DNA from: Anastatus disparis
Lineage: Eukaryota > Arthropoda > Insecta > Hymenoptera > Eupelmidae
Direction: 5' to 3'
Assembly: GCA_017163975.1 (NCBI GenBank)
Contig: JAFFSR010000018.1
Location: 434,001-498,000 of the forward strand
Length of the DNA: 64,000 nt
A program made the position numbers and the translations under genes. Every line of letters starts with the position of its first letter. Positions within the stretch are counted from its first letter, which is position 1. Below the pieces are notes generated by a model. It was not told the DNA's origin. It made no database searches and saw only the letters and a list, made by a program, of their open reading frames with translations. Shown here piece after piece: positions 24,715 to 35,620 of the stretch.

Positions 24715-25892
24715 ATGAGTGAAAAAAATTTAAAAAGAAAAAGCGATGATAAATACCAAGATCATATTTCCAAAAAAGAAAAACAAATACCGTTTTCGTC
24801 AACGGAATTTTTTAAATCTAAAATTGTAATAGATCAATCAGCGTATGTATTAAAAAATTCATTAAAAAAATCAAAAATATAATATATGATATAAATATTT
24901 TTGATTATATATAATAGATCTCTGGTTGCATATATTGAAGAAATTTCAGAAGAATATGTTTTTGTTAACAAACAAAAACAGACTGATTTCAGGATTTTAA
25001 AATTCATATTAAATAATTCTGAAAGATTCAGAATTCAATGCAATTTTAACGATGAAAATATTGCAAAATTAAAAAAAAATCTAAAACTAAACGAAGTAAA
25101 TTTTTATAATATACAATATTATTAATTACAGCTTAATATTAAACATTTTTTAATATTTCAGAAAAGATTATTAGAGAATGTTAATGTATCAAAAGCAAGA
25201 GGATACAATAAAGGAAATCAAATATATGACTTGACATTAAAATATTATTCGAATATTATTTATTTAGGCGAATACAACATATTGAAAAATAACAAACCAA
25301 TTAAAATAAATTTCGAAGAAATAAAATTAAGACCTGGATTAATAAGTAATTAAATATTATTGAAAAAAAATATAATAATCTAAATAATTTCTTATTTTTC
25401 CGAAATACAAGAGTATTTAAAAAATTCTTTTGCGCAAAAAAAAAAATTAATCAGAATACATCGGAACAATAACGGATGGACAATATAAATTGGACGTTTT
25501 ATTAAATAAATTAGAAAATGAATATGTGAATTGGGAAAGAGGAACAAAACTAGAAATTATCGGAAAAATAGAAGAAAATAGTAAAAACAATTATAATAAT
25601 ATATTATATGCATATACACTCATGAGAATATTCATGTATATTTATATATAGATGTATATTTATATATTTAAAAAATTTTATAGATATTTCATACATATTA
25701 AAAGTAAAAAGATTGGAACTCATTAAAGTATTAAATGATAAAAACATGGAGTTAGAGGACCTTATATTAGTAAATGAAATAATTTTACATAAGGTAAATT
25801 AAATATTTTTATTTCCTTACATTAATTAATACAATATTCACATTATAAAATGATTATTTTTCAAGGTTACAAAAACAAATTGATGATAATTA
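24715..25892 (+). pseudogene. Multi-exon RPA-like (OB-fold) gene, copy A
   Basis: The deduced exons are 24715-24842 (starts MSEKNLKRKSDD; donor GTATGT), 24918-25095 (SLVAYIEEISEEYVFVNKQ ... FRIQCNFND), 25162-25345 (LLENVNVSKARGYNKGNQIY DLTL in two blocks), about 25403-25650, 25684-25793 and a short last exon. All first four joins keep the frame. The pattern F-R-I-Q-C-x-F-N-D ... V-x-V-S-K-A ... Y-D-L-T-L resembles the OB-fold of replication protein A large subunits, known from many Helitrons (family knowledge); the assignment is mine by eye. Exon 4 has lost its acceptor (CG for AG) and has a poly-A frameshift, so this copy is defective. Confidence 0.55.
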
Positions 25893-25929
25893 AAATAATA
25901 TTGATTATAAAATAATATTGATTTACTAC

Positions 25930-26720
25930 AAAAAAAATAAATTTATAAGTTTTTTTTAACAACAATAAAAAATATATATGTAAGCTTGTAATAAAATATA
26001 AATTTGTAAGCTTCTTTTAGCGACAATAAAATTTAACGACATATTAAATGAATATTTGAAATTATTTAAAAAATTGTACAAACTTTTTTAGCGACAATGA
26101 TAAATAAATATGTAAGCATTTTATAACTACAATAAAATTTAAATTTGTAAGCTTCTATTAGCGACAATAAAAAATAAGTATATAAAATTATTTCAATAGT
26201 AATAACAGATTAATCTGTAAGCTCCTTTTAGCGACAATGAATTTGTATGCTTATATGAAATTTTTTTAACGACAATAAACAACAGATCTGTATGCTTCAG
26301 CGACAATAATAAATAAATTTGTAAGCTTTTTTAGCGACAGTGAAAAAAAAGTGTACGCTTCTTTAGCGACAGTAAAAAATAAAAATGTAAGCTTCTTTTA
26401 GCTACAAAAAAAACACTCTTAATGCAGCCATATATTTATATATGTTGATCTCAAGCCCAAAAATAAAAAATGCAGAGAGGGAACGTTTTTTTTGCATCTT
26501 ATGTATAAAATTTATAACATAAAAAGATAAAAATATTTATTTATGATCATAATTTTCAATTATTCTATTATTCTATTTTTTATTATTAGCTTATAATTAT
26601 TATTAAATATTATTATATACAATCATAATTTGAAATTTTATTATTCTTTTTTATTCTATATTTAATTTATTTCAAAAATATATAAGTTTGATTCATTGTG
26701 AACTTTTGAATATTGCGTTA
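25930..26720 (+). repeat. Right arm of copy A, inverted tandem units plus shared terminal segment
   Basis: From about 25960 to 26410 there are inverse units (GTAAGCTTCTTTTAGCGACA). The block AATGCAGCCATATATTTATA and CTCAAGCCC at 26419-26460 is the inverse of the left outer block. The next 250 bases are shared with 27390-27640 and 44690-44950. A TTAA-flanked MITE interrupts at 26722, after which the shared segment continues from 27110 to about 27243. Confidence 0.88.
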
Positions 26721-26721
26721 A

Positions 26722-27105
26722 GAGCAGGCCGGATTCGCTGTCTTTGTCTAACTAAAATTTTTATTATTTACTCAAGTATTAATCGGTTTATTTGCAAATT
26801 GAAGGTTAAGCGCAATAGATATTATTATTACAAATATTTATGCACAAGAAGAAAAAAATTTATGGCTTTGTTTTTGAGAAAAGTAAGTAACGCGAAAATA
26901 TTATAAAGATAAACTTTTATTTTGGCGTTACTTACTTTTCTCAAAAACAAAGCGGTAGATGTTTTTTTCTTGTGCATAGATGTCCATAATAATAATATCT
27001 ATTGCGCTCAACCTTTAATTTGAAGATACACCAATTAATACTTGAGTAAATAACGAACAACTCAATTGTTACTCGATCGGTATCAGGTTCTACTCCGGAC
27101 TGCCG
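26722..27105. mobile_element. Palindromic TTAA MITE, 384 bp
   Basis: The left flank is TTAA (26718-26721); the right flank is TCAA (27106-27109), a one-base decay of the duplication. Copy B has the uninterrupted site GCGTTAAACCATC at 44948-44960, which proves the insertion. The arms pair around 26905 (CGCGAAAATATTATAAAGAT centre). The left end GAGCAGGCCGGATTCGCTGT is shared with the elements at 36372 and 50987. Confidence 0.88.
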
Positions 27106-27264
27106 TCAAACCATCTTTTTTTTATTAATTCTAATTCTATAACTTCATATCTTATATTTTTATATATCGATGTTTTCTGTTGAACTTTTTTCACATTCGC
27201 AAATATGAAATTTAGATTCATTATGTCCTACTCTTCTATTTACTTTGAATTAATATGAATTTGA

Positions 27265-27844
27265 TTTAGCGATGATGAAAAAAAGTGTACGCTTTTTTAG
27301 CGGCAATAAAAAATAAAAATGTTAGCTTCTTTTAGCTACGATAAAAAACACTCTTAATGCATCCATATATTTATATATGTTGGTCTCAAGCCCAAAAATA
27401 AAAAATGCAAAGAGGGAGCGTTTTCTTTGCATTTTATATATAAAATTTATGACATAAGAAGATAAAAATATTTATTTATAATATAATTTTCAATTATTCT
27501 ATTACTCTATTTTTTATTATTCGCTAATAATTATTATTAAATATTATATACAATCATAACTTGAAATTTTAATGTTATTTACTATTCTATTTTTAATTTA
27601 TTTCAAAAATATATGTTTGATTCATTGTAAACTTTTTAATATCGCGTTTAACCATCTTTTTTTTATTAATTCTAATTCTATAACTTCATATCTTATATTT
27701 TAATGTATCGATGTTTTCCATTGAACTTTTTTCACATTCACAAATATGAAATTTCAACTCATTATGTCCTACTCTTCTATTTGCTTTGGAATGTGTGTAT
27801 TCGGGGAGTTTGCGAGCGGAGCGAGCAGGGGGGAATCCCCATAG
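27265..27844 (+). mobile_element. Truncated right end of a third large-element copy
   Basis: It contains the last few arm units (TTTTTTAGCGGCAATAAAAA), the CATCCATATATTTATATATG and CTCAAGCCC blocks, and then the same ~450 bases found at 44660-45152. It finishes with a hairpin built on GCGAGCGGAGCGAGC and the bases CCCCATAG, where copy B has CCTAG. It abuts the cut right arm of copy A in direct orientation. Confidence 0.8.
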
Positions 27845-27864
27845 TGTATATATATATATATATA

Positions 27865-28080
27865 TCTATATATAGCCGTAAGACAAGATTCAACCGACGC
27901 CCCCCCTCAGCTGCCCCTCAAATGTCTGTCCGTACAGCCCCCCCTCAAATTACGTTGTGATTCCTCTTATAAATGGCCATTTCAAAATTAACGTAACTAA
28001 AGCCTCCCCTCAGCCCCCCCTCAATTTTTATAGCCCCCCTCAGCCCCCCCTCAATATGCCCCCCTCACTATGATATTATG
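27865..28080 (+). mobile_element. Helitron-like 5' end with C-rich leader
   Basis: Starts TCTATATATAGCCGTAAGAC right after a TA tract, closely matching the 5' start at 51321 (TCTATATTATATAGTTGTAAG). It is followed by a striking C-rich segment with repeated CAGCCCCCCCTCAA. The matching 3' end of this copy was not found, so it may be truncated. Helitron starts are TC by family knowledge. Confidence 0.55.
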
Positions 28081-28385
28081 TTTTAGTAATTAGTAGTAAA
28101 AAATATTGTTATTATTAATAATATTCTATTATTATAATAACAATTATGAGTAATTGAATATTATTATAATTAGAAATATTTTATTATTATAATTGTAACT
28201 GTAACTAATTAATAATATAAAGTTTTTTCGCTGCATTTCATTTATATTCTAATATTGAATTTTAATAATGAAAAAAAAATATTATTAATATTTCATAAAT
28301 ATAATTGCAAGCATAACTAATTAATAATACAAAACTTCCTCTCTGCATTTCCTTTAATCAGATGAATATATATAGTATATTTCAG
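28081..28385. other. AT-rich spacer, nothing recognised
   Basis: TAATTATTATAAT-type low complexity without features. Confidence 0.5.
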
Positions 28386-28397
28386 TACTAGTGCGAT

Positions 28398-28592
28398 AAA
28401 GTGATTTTTTACTCGTGTGGAGGTTTGCGCCCGAGCGAAGCGAGAGTGGAAAGGTCACACGAGTAAGAAATCACTTTCTCGCACGAGTATCGAACACTAT
28501 TTTTTGGCACGACGTGTGAGAAGCTCCATTTTCGCACGTATCACTTTGTATAGCGTGCGTGAAATCGAGCTTCTCGCACGGAGTGTCAAAAA
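28398..28592. repeat. GC-rich inverted repeats around CGAGCGAAGCGAG
   Basis: GTGCGATAAAGTGATTTTTT ACTCGTGTG (in two parts) pairs with CACACGAGTAAGAAATCACT TTCTCGCAC about 40 bases on; the loop holds GCCCGAGCGAAGCGAGAGTG. A second set of CTTCTCGCAC/GTGTGAGAAG motifs follows to 28592. It is sharply different in composition from the flanking AT-rich DNA. Function and family unknown. Confidence 0.7.
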
Positions 28593-28689
28593 TATTTTTA
28601 TTTTTATATATTGTATCTTTATTTTTATTATTGGAAAAATTTACTAATTACAAGAGTAAATTATAAATTACAAAATGAATTCAGCTTAA

Positions 28690-29063
28690 GGGGATGTAAA
28701 ATGGACACTACACCTGTACTCGTAAATATTGACTATCTTTTCATTTTATTGCAAAATTTTCAATAAAAAAATGCATTAGCTTGTAGTATGTACCATGAAA
28801 ATTATTTAGTTGAATTTTTAAATAAATTCATTCATTAGTTTTTAAGATATTTGGATTCCTGTACAAAATCGAAAAATTTTAATAAATTATTTTGGAACCC
28901 AAAATTCTCCATTACTAATGAATGAATTTATTTGAAAATTTAACTAAATAATCATAATGGTACATACTACAAGCTGATGCATTTCTTTTCTGGAAATTCA
29001 GAAATAAAATGGAAAGGAAGTTAATATCTATAAGTACAGGTGTAGTTTCCGTTTTACATCTCC
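28690..29063. mobile_element. TTAA-flanked fold-back MITE, 374 bp
   Basis: Flanked by TTAA at 28686-28689 and 29064-29067, with ends GGGGATGTAAAATGGACACT and GGAGATGTAAAACGGAAACT (reverse complement of the right end). It is the sister of 15465-15837 with nearly the same length and arms. Confidence 0.92.
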
Positions 29064-29132
29064 TTAATATCCATAGGTAATTTATTAACACTTGTATTTA
29101 AATGGAACATGTTTTTTTTTTAAACTAGAAAT

Positions 29133-29412
29133 AATATATTTACATATTTATCTTAATAAAAGATTTCTGGCCTTGAGATCAGCATAAATATATATGGCTG
29201 CATTTAAAGCTTTAAAAGCTTACAAATTCATTTCTTATTGTCGCTGAAGCGTACAGGTTAATTATTTGTTATCGCTAAAAAAGCTTATAAAAAGCATACA
29301 GATTTATTATTTGTTGTCGCTAAAAAAACTTCATATAAGCATACAAATATATTGTTTGTTGTTGCTAAAAAAAGCTTACAAATTTATTTTTAATAATCGC
29401 TAAAAGAAACTT
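29133..29412 (+). repeat. Left arm of copy B, shortened
   Basis: Shares the outer block (CTTGAGATCAGCATAAATAT, GGCTGCAT) and then about seven TTTGTTGTCGCTAAAAAAAC-type units with the left arm of copy A. It stops abruptly at 29412. Confidence 0.88.
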
Positions 29413-30022
29413 TTTTCCAAATCATAATGAGATATTTTTACAATTTTTGGATTAAGAATGATAAATGTAGAAACCTGTAATGTCGGTATTTTATAATCGA
29501 AACGAGAACAATATACTTGACTTTTTTTAAATTTTATGTAACGTCGCTGTATTTCAGATATCATTGCGATGCTAATTAGCGATGGAGATCGTCAGTGTGT
29601 TCGTGAACAAAGCACATGCAAAGTGGTGCTTGTATCAGCGTTGGAACTTGTGATGTCGAGATTACGAATCCATAGCTCTACAGTTAATAATATTATTTTT
29701 AAAATAAAATTTTTGCAATCGGGAATATTAAAGAATAGGTGTAATATAATTTAAATTAAAATATAATATACCCTATGTAATCTGTGTCAACGTATATAAA
29801 TATACACACTTATAAAAGAAGCCACCAATCACTGTATGAAGTAAATTACATTTAAATACAATGAATATATAGTTATAAATGTTTATTTTAACCAATTCAT
29901 TTTGTTGACTTTTTTCAAGTTTTGAAAAAGAATTGTAAAAAACATATACTTTTTTTAAATATATTTAAAATAAAAACTAAAAGTTAGTTATTTATATTTT
30001 AAATTTAAAATTTTTCATTAGA

Positions 30023-30099
<77 letters not shown>

Positions 30100-30598
30100 C
30101 TATACAAGGTTAGTATATTAAAAATAATAATTTACAAAAATTAATATAAAAATTTGAATCAAATTATATTAGATGCTTTCACTGAGAGAAAAACTTGTAT
30201 ACGTAATACCAACACACTGCGTAAACTATACGCAAGCGGTCTTTTATAGATCGCATGCATTGCATTTGTTAGTGACTTACAAGTAAAATGTTAGCCACTT
30301 ACACATAGTCAAAAGCATTCTGCCTGCAATAAACATTGGCTCGCGAACTTAATTTGCCGTCAGCATTTTGTTAATACTATATTCTATATTTAATAAATTG
30401 ATTTTTAAAATTGCGATCAAACAAGTCCAATTTTTTAATTTAACAAATTTGTTAATTTATAACTTATTTTTCTATCAAAACGCAAATATAAACGTAACCT
30501 GCTCACTAATAACTGTTGCTAAGCAAAATACCTTCAATCGTTTGTAAACAGCAAACATTTCACTTGTTTGTAACTTACAAGTACGATTGTGTACATAT
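29413..30598. other. AT-rich interior of copy B with (TA)n
   Basis: (TA)n at 30027-30097. A block at 29860-29945 is repeated at 32015-32110. At 30186 the sequence CACTGAGAGAAAA resembles the ends of the fold-back at 32149, without a partner end. No gene is supported; the ORF at 29569-29754 shows nothing recognisable. Confidence 0.5.
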
Positions 30599-30599
30599 G

Positions 30600-30800
30600 A
30601 TTTAAATGTAACTATTCTTACCCAATGCATCAAAGGCTGTCTTAAGATCTAAGGAAACTATACGAATTTTATTTTCAAATAATTATATTTCTTAAAAATT
30701 TGGAATATATTTTTATGCATCTAACATCTGTAATTTGATTCCAATCTCCTGGTAATTTTACTTCAAGTCTTTTTAAAATATTTATCATTCTCTTGAAATA
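30600..30800 (-). pseudogene. LINE reverse transcriptase relic
   Basis: On the minus strand ENKIRIVSLDLKTAFDALGK is readable around 30605-30670, the palm motif A of non-LTR retrotransposon RT, preceded upstream by ILKRLEVKLPGDWNQITDV around 30722-30780. The frame is interrupted between them. A related plus-strand fragment with LDLKSVFD lies just before 32147 and another decayed one near 33960. These are small relics; the clade is not assignable. Confidence 0.5.
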
Positions 30801-32146
30801 TATATTTTCTTTGATCTCATCTAACAATATCAATACTTTGTACTTGATTTTTAATTTTTAAAAAAACACTATCATTCAGTTATTAGAGATTAATTATAAA
30901 ACTTTTATATCATGTCATATTGCCTGTTGACATATATTTTTATGAAAACAGAAAACCTCCTATCCAATTACGTTTTTGAAGTATTTTCATTGATGAAATT
31001 AATTAAAAATTATATATTTGAGATTCCTATTTCTGTTAAAACTTGATCAATACAAATTATTACAGGTTATATTCCAGGAAGACATTTTGTTCAATCATCT
31101 TAATTTTTACAAATAAAAAAGAAATATGAAAAACTAAGTAAAAAAAAAAATATTTTTATAGAAATCTTCTATAAAAATAGATTTCAAATTTACATTGTTA
31201 CCATCAATTTTATGTAATTCATTTTTTGCGAACTGACAATGTTTTAACAGAACTGGATACAAGAAACTTATTTAATTCTACTTTTTGCAGTATTCAAACA
31301 CAATATCATTATTTTAATTTTTGTGCAGTCTTCAAATACTCCTACAATTTTATAAAAGAAATTAATAAACTTAGCTCAAACTTCTTAAATCATCTTCTAA
31401 TATTGAATAATTTTTTTGCAAAAATTATATTACTAGGTTTGGTATTCACATTGACAATTAATTTTCAAAAACTTTACTAAAAGATGTATTAAAATTATTA
31501 AATCTTTTATTTGTTTCCCAATTACAATAATGATTTACAATTTTAAAATTATAAAATTAAATAAATAAATTTTAAAATGTATAAAATTTATTTGTAATAT
31601 AATTTAGGTTAAGTATGAAATTTGAGAAAGATGGATGCTCACTGTTGTAATTAAACATAAAATTCAATACATGTCATCATTTATACGATTTACCCTAAAG
31701 AAAAGAAATATGTAAGGGTGCAGTCAGATGAGTAGAAAAGAGACTGCCGAATAGAGGATGCATTATAGAAACAACCAATCAGCGCTATCCGGCAAGTTCC
31801 ATGTGAAGAATAGAATTCTATTCTCTATTCCAATGTAGAATGGAAAAGCGAGTTGCGATACGAAGCAAATAAACAAAAATAATTAAATTATAAATACAAA
31901 TCTACTTCATTCATTTTTAAACAAATTGTAGAAAATCGCTCTGTATGAGCTACAATTTTAAAGAGGTTATGTTTATGTTTACGAAAAAACAGTAGAATAG
32001 GCGGTAAAATAGAAAAATGAATATATAGCTAAATGTTTGTTTTAATCAATTCATTTTGTTGTCTTTTTTAAGTTTTTAAAAAGAATTGTAAAAAACATGT
32101 ACTTTTTCAAATATATAATTTCCTTAGATCTTAAGTCAGTCTTTGA
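30801..32146. other. AT-rich sequence with decayed repeats
   Basis: No supported gene. The ORF at 31226-31480 is Phe/Leu/Asn-rich without motifs. A less AT-rich part at 31710-31870 has no recognised identity. Confidence 0.45.
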
Positions 32147-32629
32147 TACACTGAGAGAAAATTCATGCTAATAGAGCATGCGAACTGCCATCTATGCGAG
32201 CATATAAAACATTGATACAAATATGACAGACGTGAGAAGCTCTATTAGTATTGGATTACCTTATACTAAAAAAGATGGTATGGAGAGTAACTGAAGCATG
32301 AACGGCATTCACTGATGACTCGCGTGGTATACTTCGATGGCTCCCCACTCTCATATCCTTTGTTTGCTTGAGTTGCCTCCTCTTTTGGGTAGCAGCGCGA
32401 GCAAACACGGCTGGTCTATATCCAAAATCATGTCGCAAATTTCGTAAACGTATTTTCGTTGCGTGAATTTTTTTTTTCTTTTCTTTTCTTTTTTTATGAG
32501 GGAAAAGACATTATAAATATAATCTGTTAAACTTTATAACTATCAATAATTAATTTTTAACTTGAAATTTAATTATTTTAAACAGCTGGGGGCAGATGAG
32601 CATGTACGATTTTACGCCAGAGATGTTTC

Positions 32630-32706
32630 GAAGTAGCGTTGGTCTAGTGCGTAACTTTCGCGTTTTCCATTTGGAGTACGCGTGTTCAACTCTCGGCTAG
32701 GGTCAC
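32630..32706 (+). ncRNA. tRNA-like segment in left arm of the fold-back
   Basis: AGCGTTGGTCTAGTGCGTAA resembles a tRNA D-arm and A box (TGGTCTAGTG), and GTTCAACTCTCGG, some 45 bases later, resembles a T-arm B box. Overall spacing is tRNA-sized, but the acceptor and anticodon stems are not convincing. It is best read as a tRNA-derived, SINE-like or pseudo-tRNA sequence, not a functional tRNA. Confidence 0.4.
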
Positions 32707-33277
32707 TTTTTTTAAATTTTTTTTTATTGTTTTAATATGTTTTATTCCTTTTTATATTTATTTTTTTTTAGATTTTGTATTTTTTTAATAATTTTAAAAT
32801 CTAATTTTTCACAAGTACGCTCGTTTTTTTCAGTGTAAATTTTTTAAAAATAAATTATTCTTTATAGGTAGTAATTACAAATATTGATAAATAAATAATA
32901 GTGATGTTTATTTTATAATAGTATAGTTTAATTTATTTATAATTTAGTTTATAAAATTTACAATAAATTACAATAAATAAATAAAACTGAGGTATTATTA
33001 TTTATGTTATAATATATATTGTATATTGAAATATGTTTATAAAGACAAAATTGAACTATAGTATTGTAAACATCAGTATTATTTATTTATTAATATTTTA
33101 AATTATTTTCTATATAAAATAATTTATTTAAAAATATTAATAAAAAAACGAGCATACTTTAAGTAACTTGTGGAAAAATAGATTTTTAAATTAGTAAAAA
33201 AATAGAAAATAAAAAAAATATAAATAAAAAAAAGCAATAAAAACTATTGAAATAATAAAAAAAAAGTTTAAAAAAAG

Positions 33278-33354
33278 TGATTCTAACCAAGAGTTGAACT
33301 CGCGTACTCAAAAGGAAAAGCGCGAACGTTACGCACTAGACCAACGCTACTTCG
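33278..33354 (-). ncRNA. tRNA-like segment in right arm of the fold-back
   Basis: The minus-strand counterpart of the 32630 segment, with GCGAGTTCAACTCTTGG as B-box-like part and the identical TTGGTCTAGTGCGTAACG A-box part. Differences between the two arms leave the box-like positions mostly unchanged. Confidence 0.4.
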
Positions 33355-33890
33355 AAATATCTCTGGCGTAAAATCGTACATGCTCATCTGCCCCCCAGCG
33401 GTTTAAAATAATTAAATTTTAAGTTAAAAATTAATTATTTATAATAAATTAATAAAGTTAAAAAGTTTAACAGGTTATATTTATAACGTATCTCCCTTCA
33501 TAAAAAAAGAAAAGAAAAGAAATAAAAGATTCACGCTACGAAAATACGTTAACGAAATTATCAACATGATTTTGGATATAGACCAGCCGTGTTTGCTCGC
33601 GTTGTCACCCAAAAGAGGAGTTGACTTGAGCAATAGAAGAATGCCATAGTTAGCAGTAAAGAAAGAATAGTGGACAAGCCACGTTTACTTCCTTCACGTC
33701 CCATGAGAGGATACAGCGCTAGCTATCGAAGGATATTAGAGTGGGGAGTTACTAAAGCATGTAAACAAACAGTTTTTGGATAGCACGAACCTCGTAAGAG
33801 TAGATGGCGCTGTTATGAAAGCATAGGATACTTACTAACTTTGGATACGTAAACTAAATGCTCTATTGGCATGAATTTTCTCTCAGTGTA

Positions 33891-34101
33891 CAGTTGGTAA
33901 GAATATTTACATTAAAATCACATTGTAAAAAAACATAGCCTTTTTTCAAACATATAATTTCCTTAAATATTAAGTCATTCTTTGATGCAGTTAATAAAAA
34001 TATTACATTGAAATCACATTTTAAAAAATAATATGCTCTATGAGAAAGCATTGCACTAAAGCACTTAGCAACGTTTTTTTAACATACATATTATCAATAA
34101 A
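33891..34101. repeat. Dispersed repeat end (GAGAAAGCATT...AAAGCACTT motif)
   Basis: Segment 34034-34075 (CTCTATGAGAAAGCATT, AAAGCACTTAGCAACG) recurs at 48262-48302 and, inverted, at 56508-56545. The preceding ATTAAAATCACATT is also shared. This marks a common 3' or terminal region of an unidentified repeat. Confidence 0.6.
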
Positions 34102-34500
34102 GAAAAAACGCTTATAAAAAAGTATTTTTAACTTTGATGGATGTTTATAACATTTTATGTTTATCTTTATATACAGATGAAAACATTAATAAATGTAGAT
34201 ATAGAAATACATAGCATATTAGTAATGCTACTATATAGCAAAAAAACATGTTTTAAATTTTTTTCCTTGCTTTTTTGTCTATTTGACACAAAATTATAAC
34301 AAATAAAAACCTTATATATGTAATGTTTCAAGAAACATTTAATGTAAAGTTTTCAAATTATTTAATAGATTTTGCAATTAAATTTTACGAAATTCATAGT
34401 TAAATTTCACGAAATCTTTCGAAAATATTTAATGAAATGTTTCTTGAAATATATTAGAAATATTGCAACAAAACATTTCATGATTTAATTTAAAAATATT
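34102..34500 (+). repeat. Block shared with copy A (22758-23140)
   Basis: Nearly identical over almost 400 bases (for example GTTTATAACATTTTATGTTT and GAAATACATAGCATATTAGT). It supports the colinearity of copies A and B. Confidence 0.85.
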
Positions 34501-34513
34501 TCCAAGATACCCA

Positions 34514-35614
34514 CACGGAAAAAGGAAAATACCTGAAAAGAATGTACTAATTTGAGTCAGTACTAGAAAGAATATTACCAGTCGTTTTTTAATTGATACT
34601 CAGTATATATTTTAAAACGACTTATATAAGTACATTTTTTAACGCGACTCGTCCCAAGAATTGTGTGGTATAGTACCGAATTTTTCCGTACTACGGGACT
34701 AAATTATCTTTTACTAACATAGTACCTATACAATATTTACTGCGGCGCTGTCGAATATGAAACTTCAATACAGCTAATTTATCATAATGTAAAAACCATT
34801 AAATTGCATAAAAATTTTTAGCAATCAATAAATATAATATCGATCATATAATATGTAAAAATTTCAAATTACTAATTATTAATTTTAAACTTGAGTTGAT
34901 TATTATAAACGGGAAAAAGCAGATGAATTTTTTTGCTACAATAAAGAAGTTTGTAAGATTAAGCTTGAGTGCGGACAACTCATGAAATCCACCGGGATGC
35001 TATACATAAAAAGTTATATACAAACTTACGATGTATAGTATTTCGAGGTTAGGTTTGTCAAGCTTGATCTAACTTTCAATCCAAGTTTATAAAAGAAATA
35101 AATTCAAATGACTTTTTATTTTAACAAAAATGATTGTACTAACATAGCTATAGCGCGGATAAGTTAGAATATTTGTTTGATTAATGAATTTAAAAAGATG
35201 TCAACAAAATAAAAAAAGCAAAAATCGATTCTAACAGCTCTGACATCCTGTTAAGTTGAAAATTAATTATTAGTAATTTAAAAGGGTTATATATTATAAA
35301 AATGATTTTAGAATCATCAATTTTTAATTCTAGTATGGGAAAATCAGTTCTATATATAGCAATTATATTCTCTGCAAAATTTTACCCCTGGATCGGATGG
35401 GTGAAATATCAGTCCTAGTACCGAAAAAATTGGTACTACGTAGCGGAAATTCATGCACTCAGTTCCTAATATAGTTATGCCAGCATTAGTAGTTAAAATT
35501 TAAAGTATAGTATTGATTAAAATTATACTATTACATTATTTTTCAATACTTTATCACAGAAATAATACATACTACGTGTAGTATTGATTTTAATGGTATT
35601 TACCTTTTTCCGTG
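34514..35614. mobile_element. MITE with CACGGAAAAAGG ends, 1.1 kb
   Basis: Left end CACGGAAAAAGGAAAATACC; the reverse complement of the right end is CACGGAAAAAGGTAAATACC. The dinucleotide CA lies on both sides (34512-34513, 35615-35616), possibly a decayed TA. The ends resemble those of the elements at 5437 and 32149. No ORF. A TTAA-flanked MITE begins only 6 bases to its right. Confidence 0.8.
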
Positions 35615-35620
35615 CATTAA

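Larger units (their letters stand above)
20619..27245 (+). mobile_element. Large zinc-finger/RPA-like element, copy A
   Basis: Arms of short tandem repeats in opposite orientations (20640-22310 and 25930-26420) enclose a zinc-finger ORF and a multi-exon RPA-like gene. The outermost shared block reads GGGCTTGAGACCAGCAT...GGCTGCATTAA on the left and its inverse (TTAATGCAGCC...CTCAAGCCC) on the right. Right of that, sequence is shared with copy B (44640-45152) and with a truncated copy at 27265-27844 up to about 27243, where copy A is cut. Copy A carries a solo LTR and a palindromic MITE. The left boundary, ~20619, is where similarity to 29133 starts. No transposase, Rep or helicase is visible, so the mechanism of movement is unknown. 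Confidence 0.75.
32149..33888. mobile_element. TA-flanked 1.74-kb fold-back element
   Basis: TA flanks (32147-32148, 33889-33890) and the terminal inverted repeats CACTGAGAGAAAATTCATGC / GCATGAATTTTCTCTCAGTG are exact over 20 bases. Arms of roughly 750 bases pair with moderate divergence and small indels; for example GACCAGCCGTGTTTGCTCGC on the right arm has its inverse at 32397 on the left. Each arm contains a tRNA-like segment. It interrupts a LINE RT relic right after LDLKSVFD. Confidence 0.9.

Noticed and set aside
24192..25892. Polydnavirus or other viral origin of the zinc-finger/RPA-like genes
   Set aside because: No viral structural or replication gene is recognisable nearby, and the copies are bounded by transposon-like repeats.
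28417..28647. 76-codon ORF across the GC-rich inverted repeat
   Set aside because: It is explained by the inverted repeats; no protein features.
32256..32438. 60-codon minus-strand ORF in the fold-back arm
   Set aside because: The opposite arm does not keep the frame, so no coding selection is apparent.
32630..32706. Functional tRNA gene
   Set aside because: Only the A- and B-box-like parts are convincing; acceptor and anticodon stems do not pair properly.
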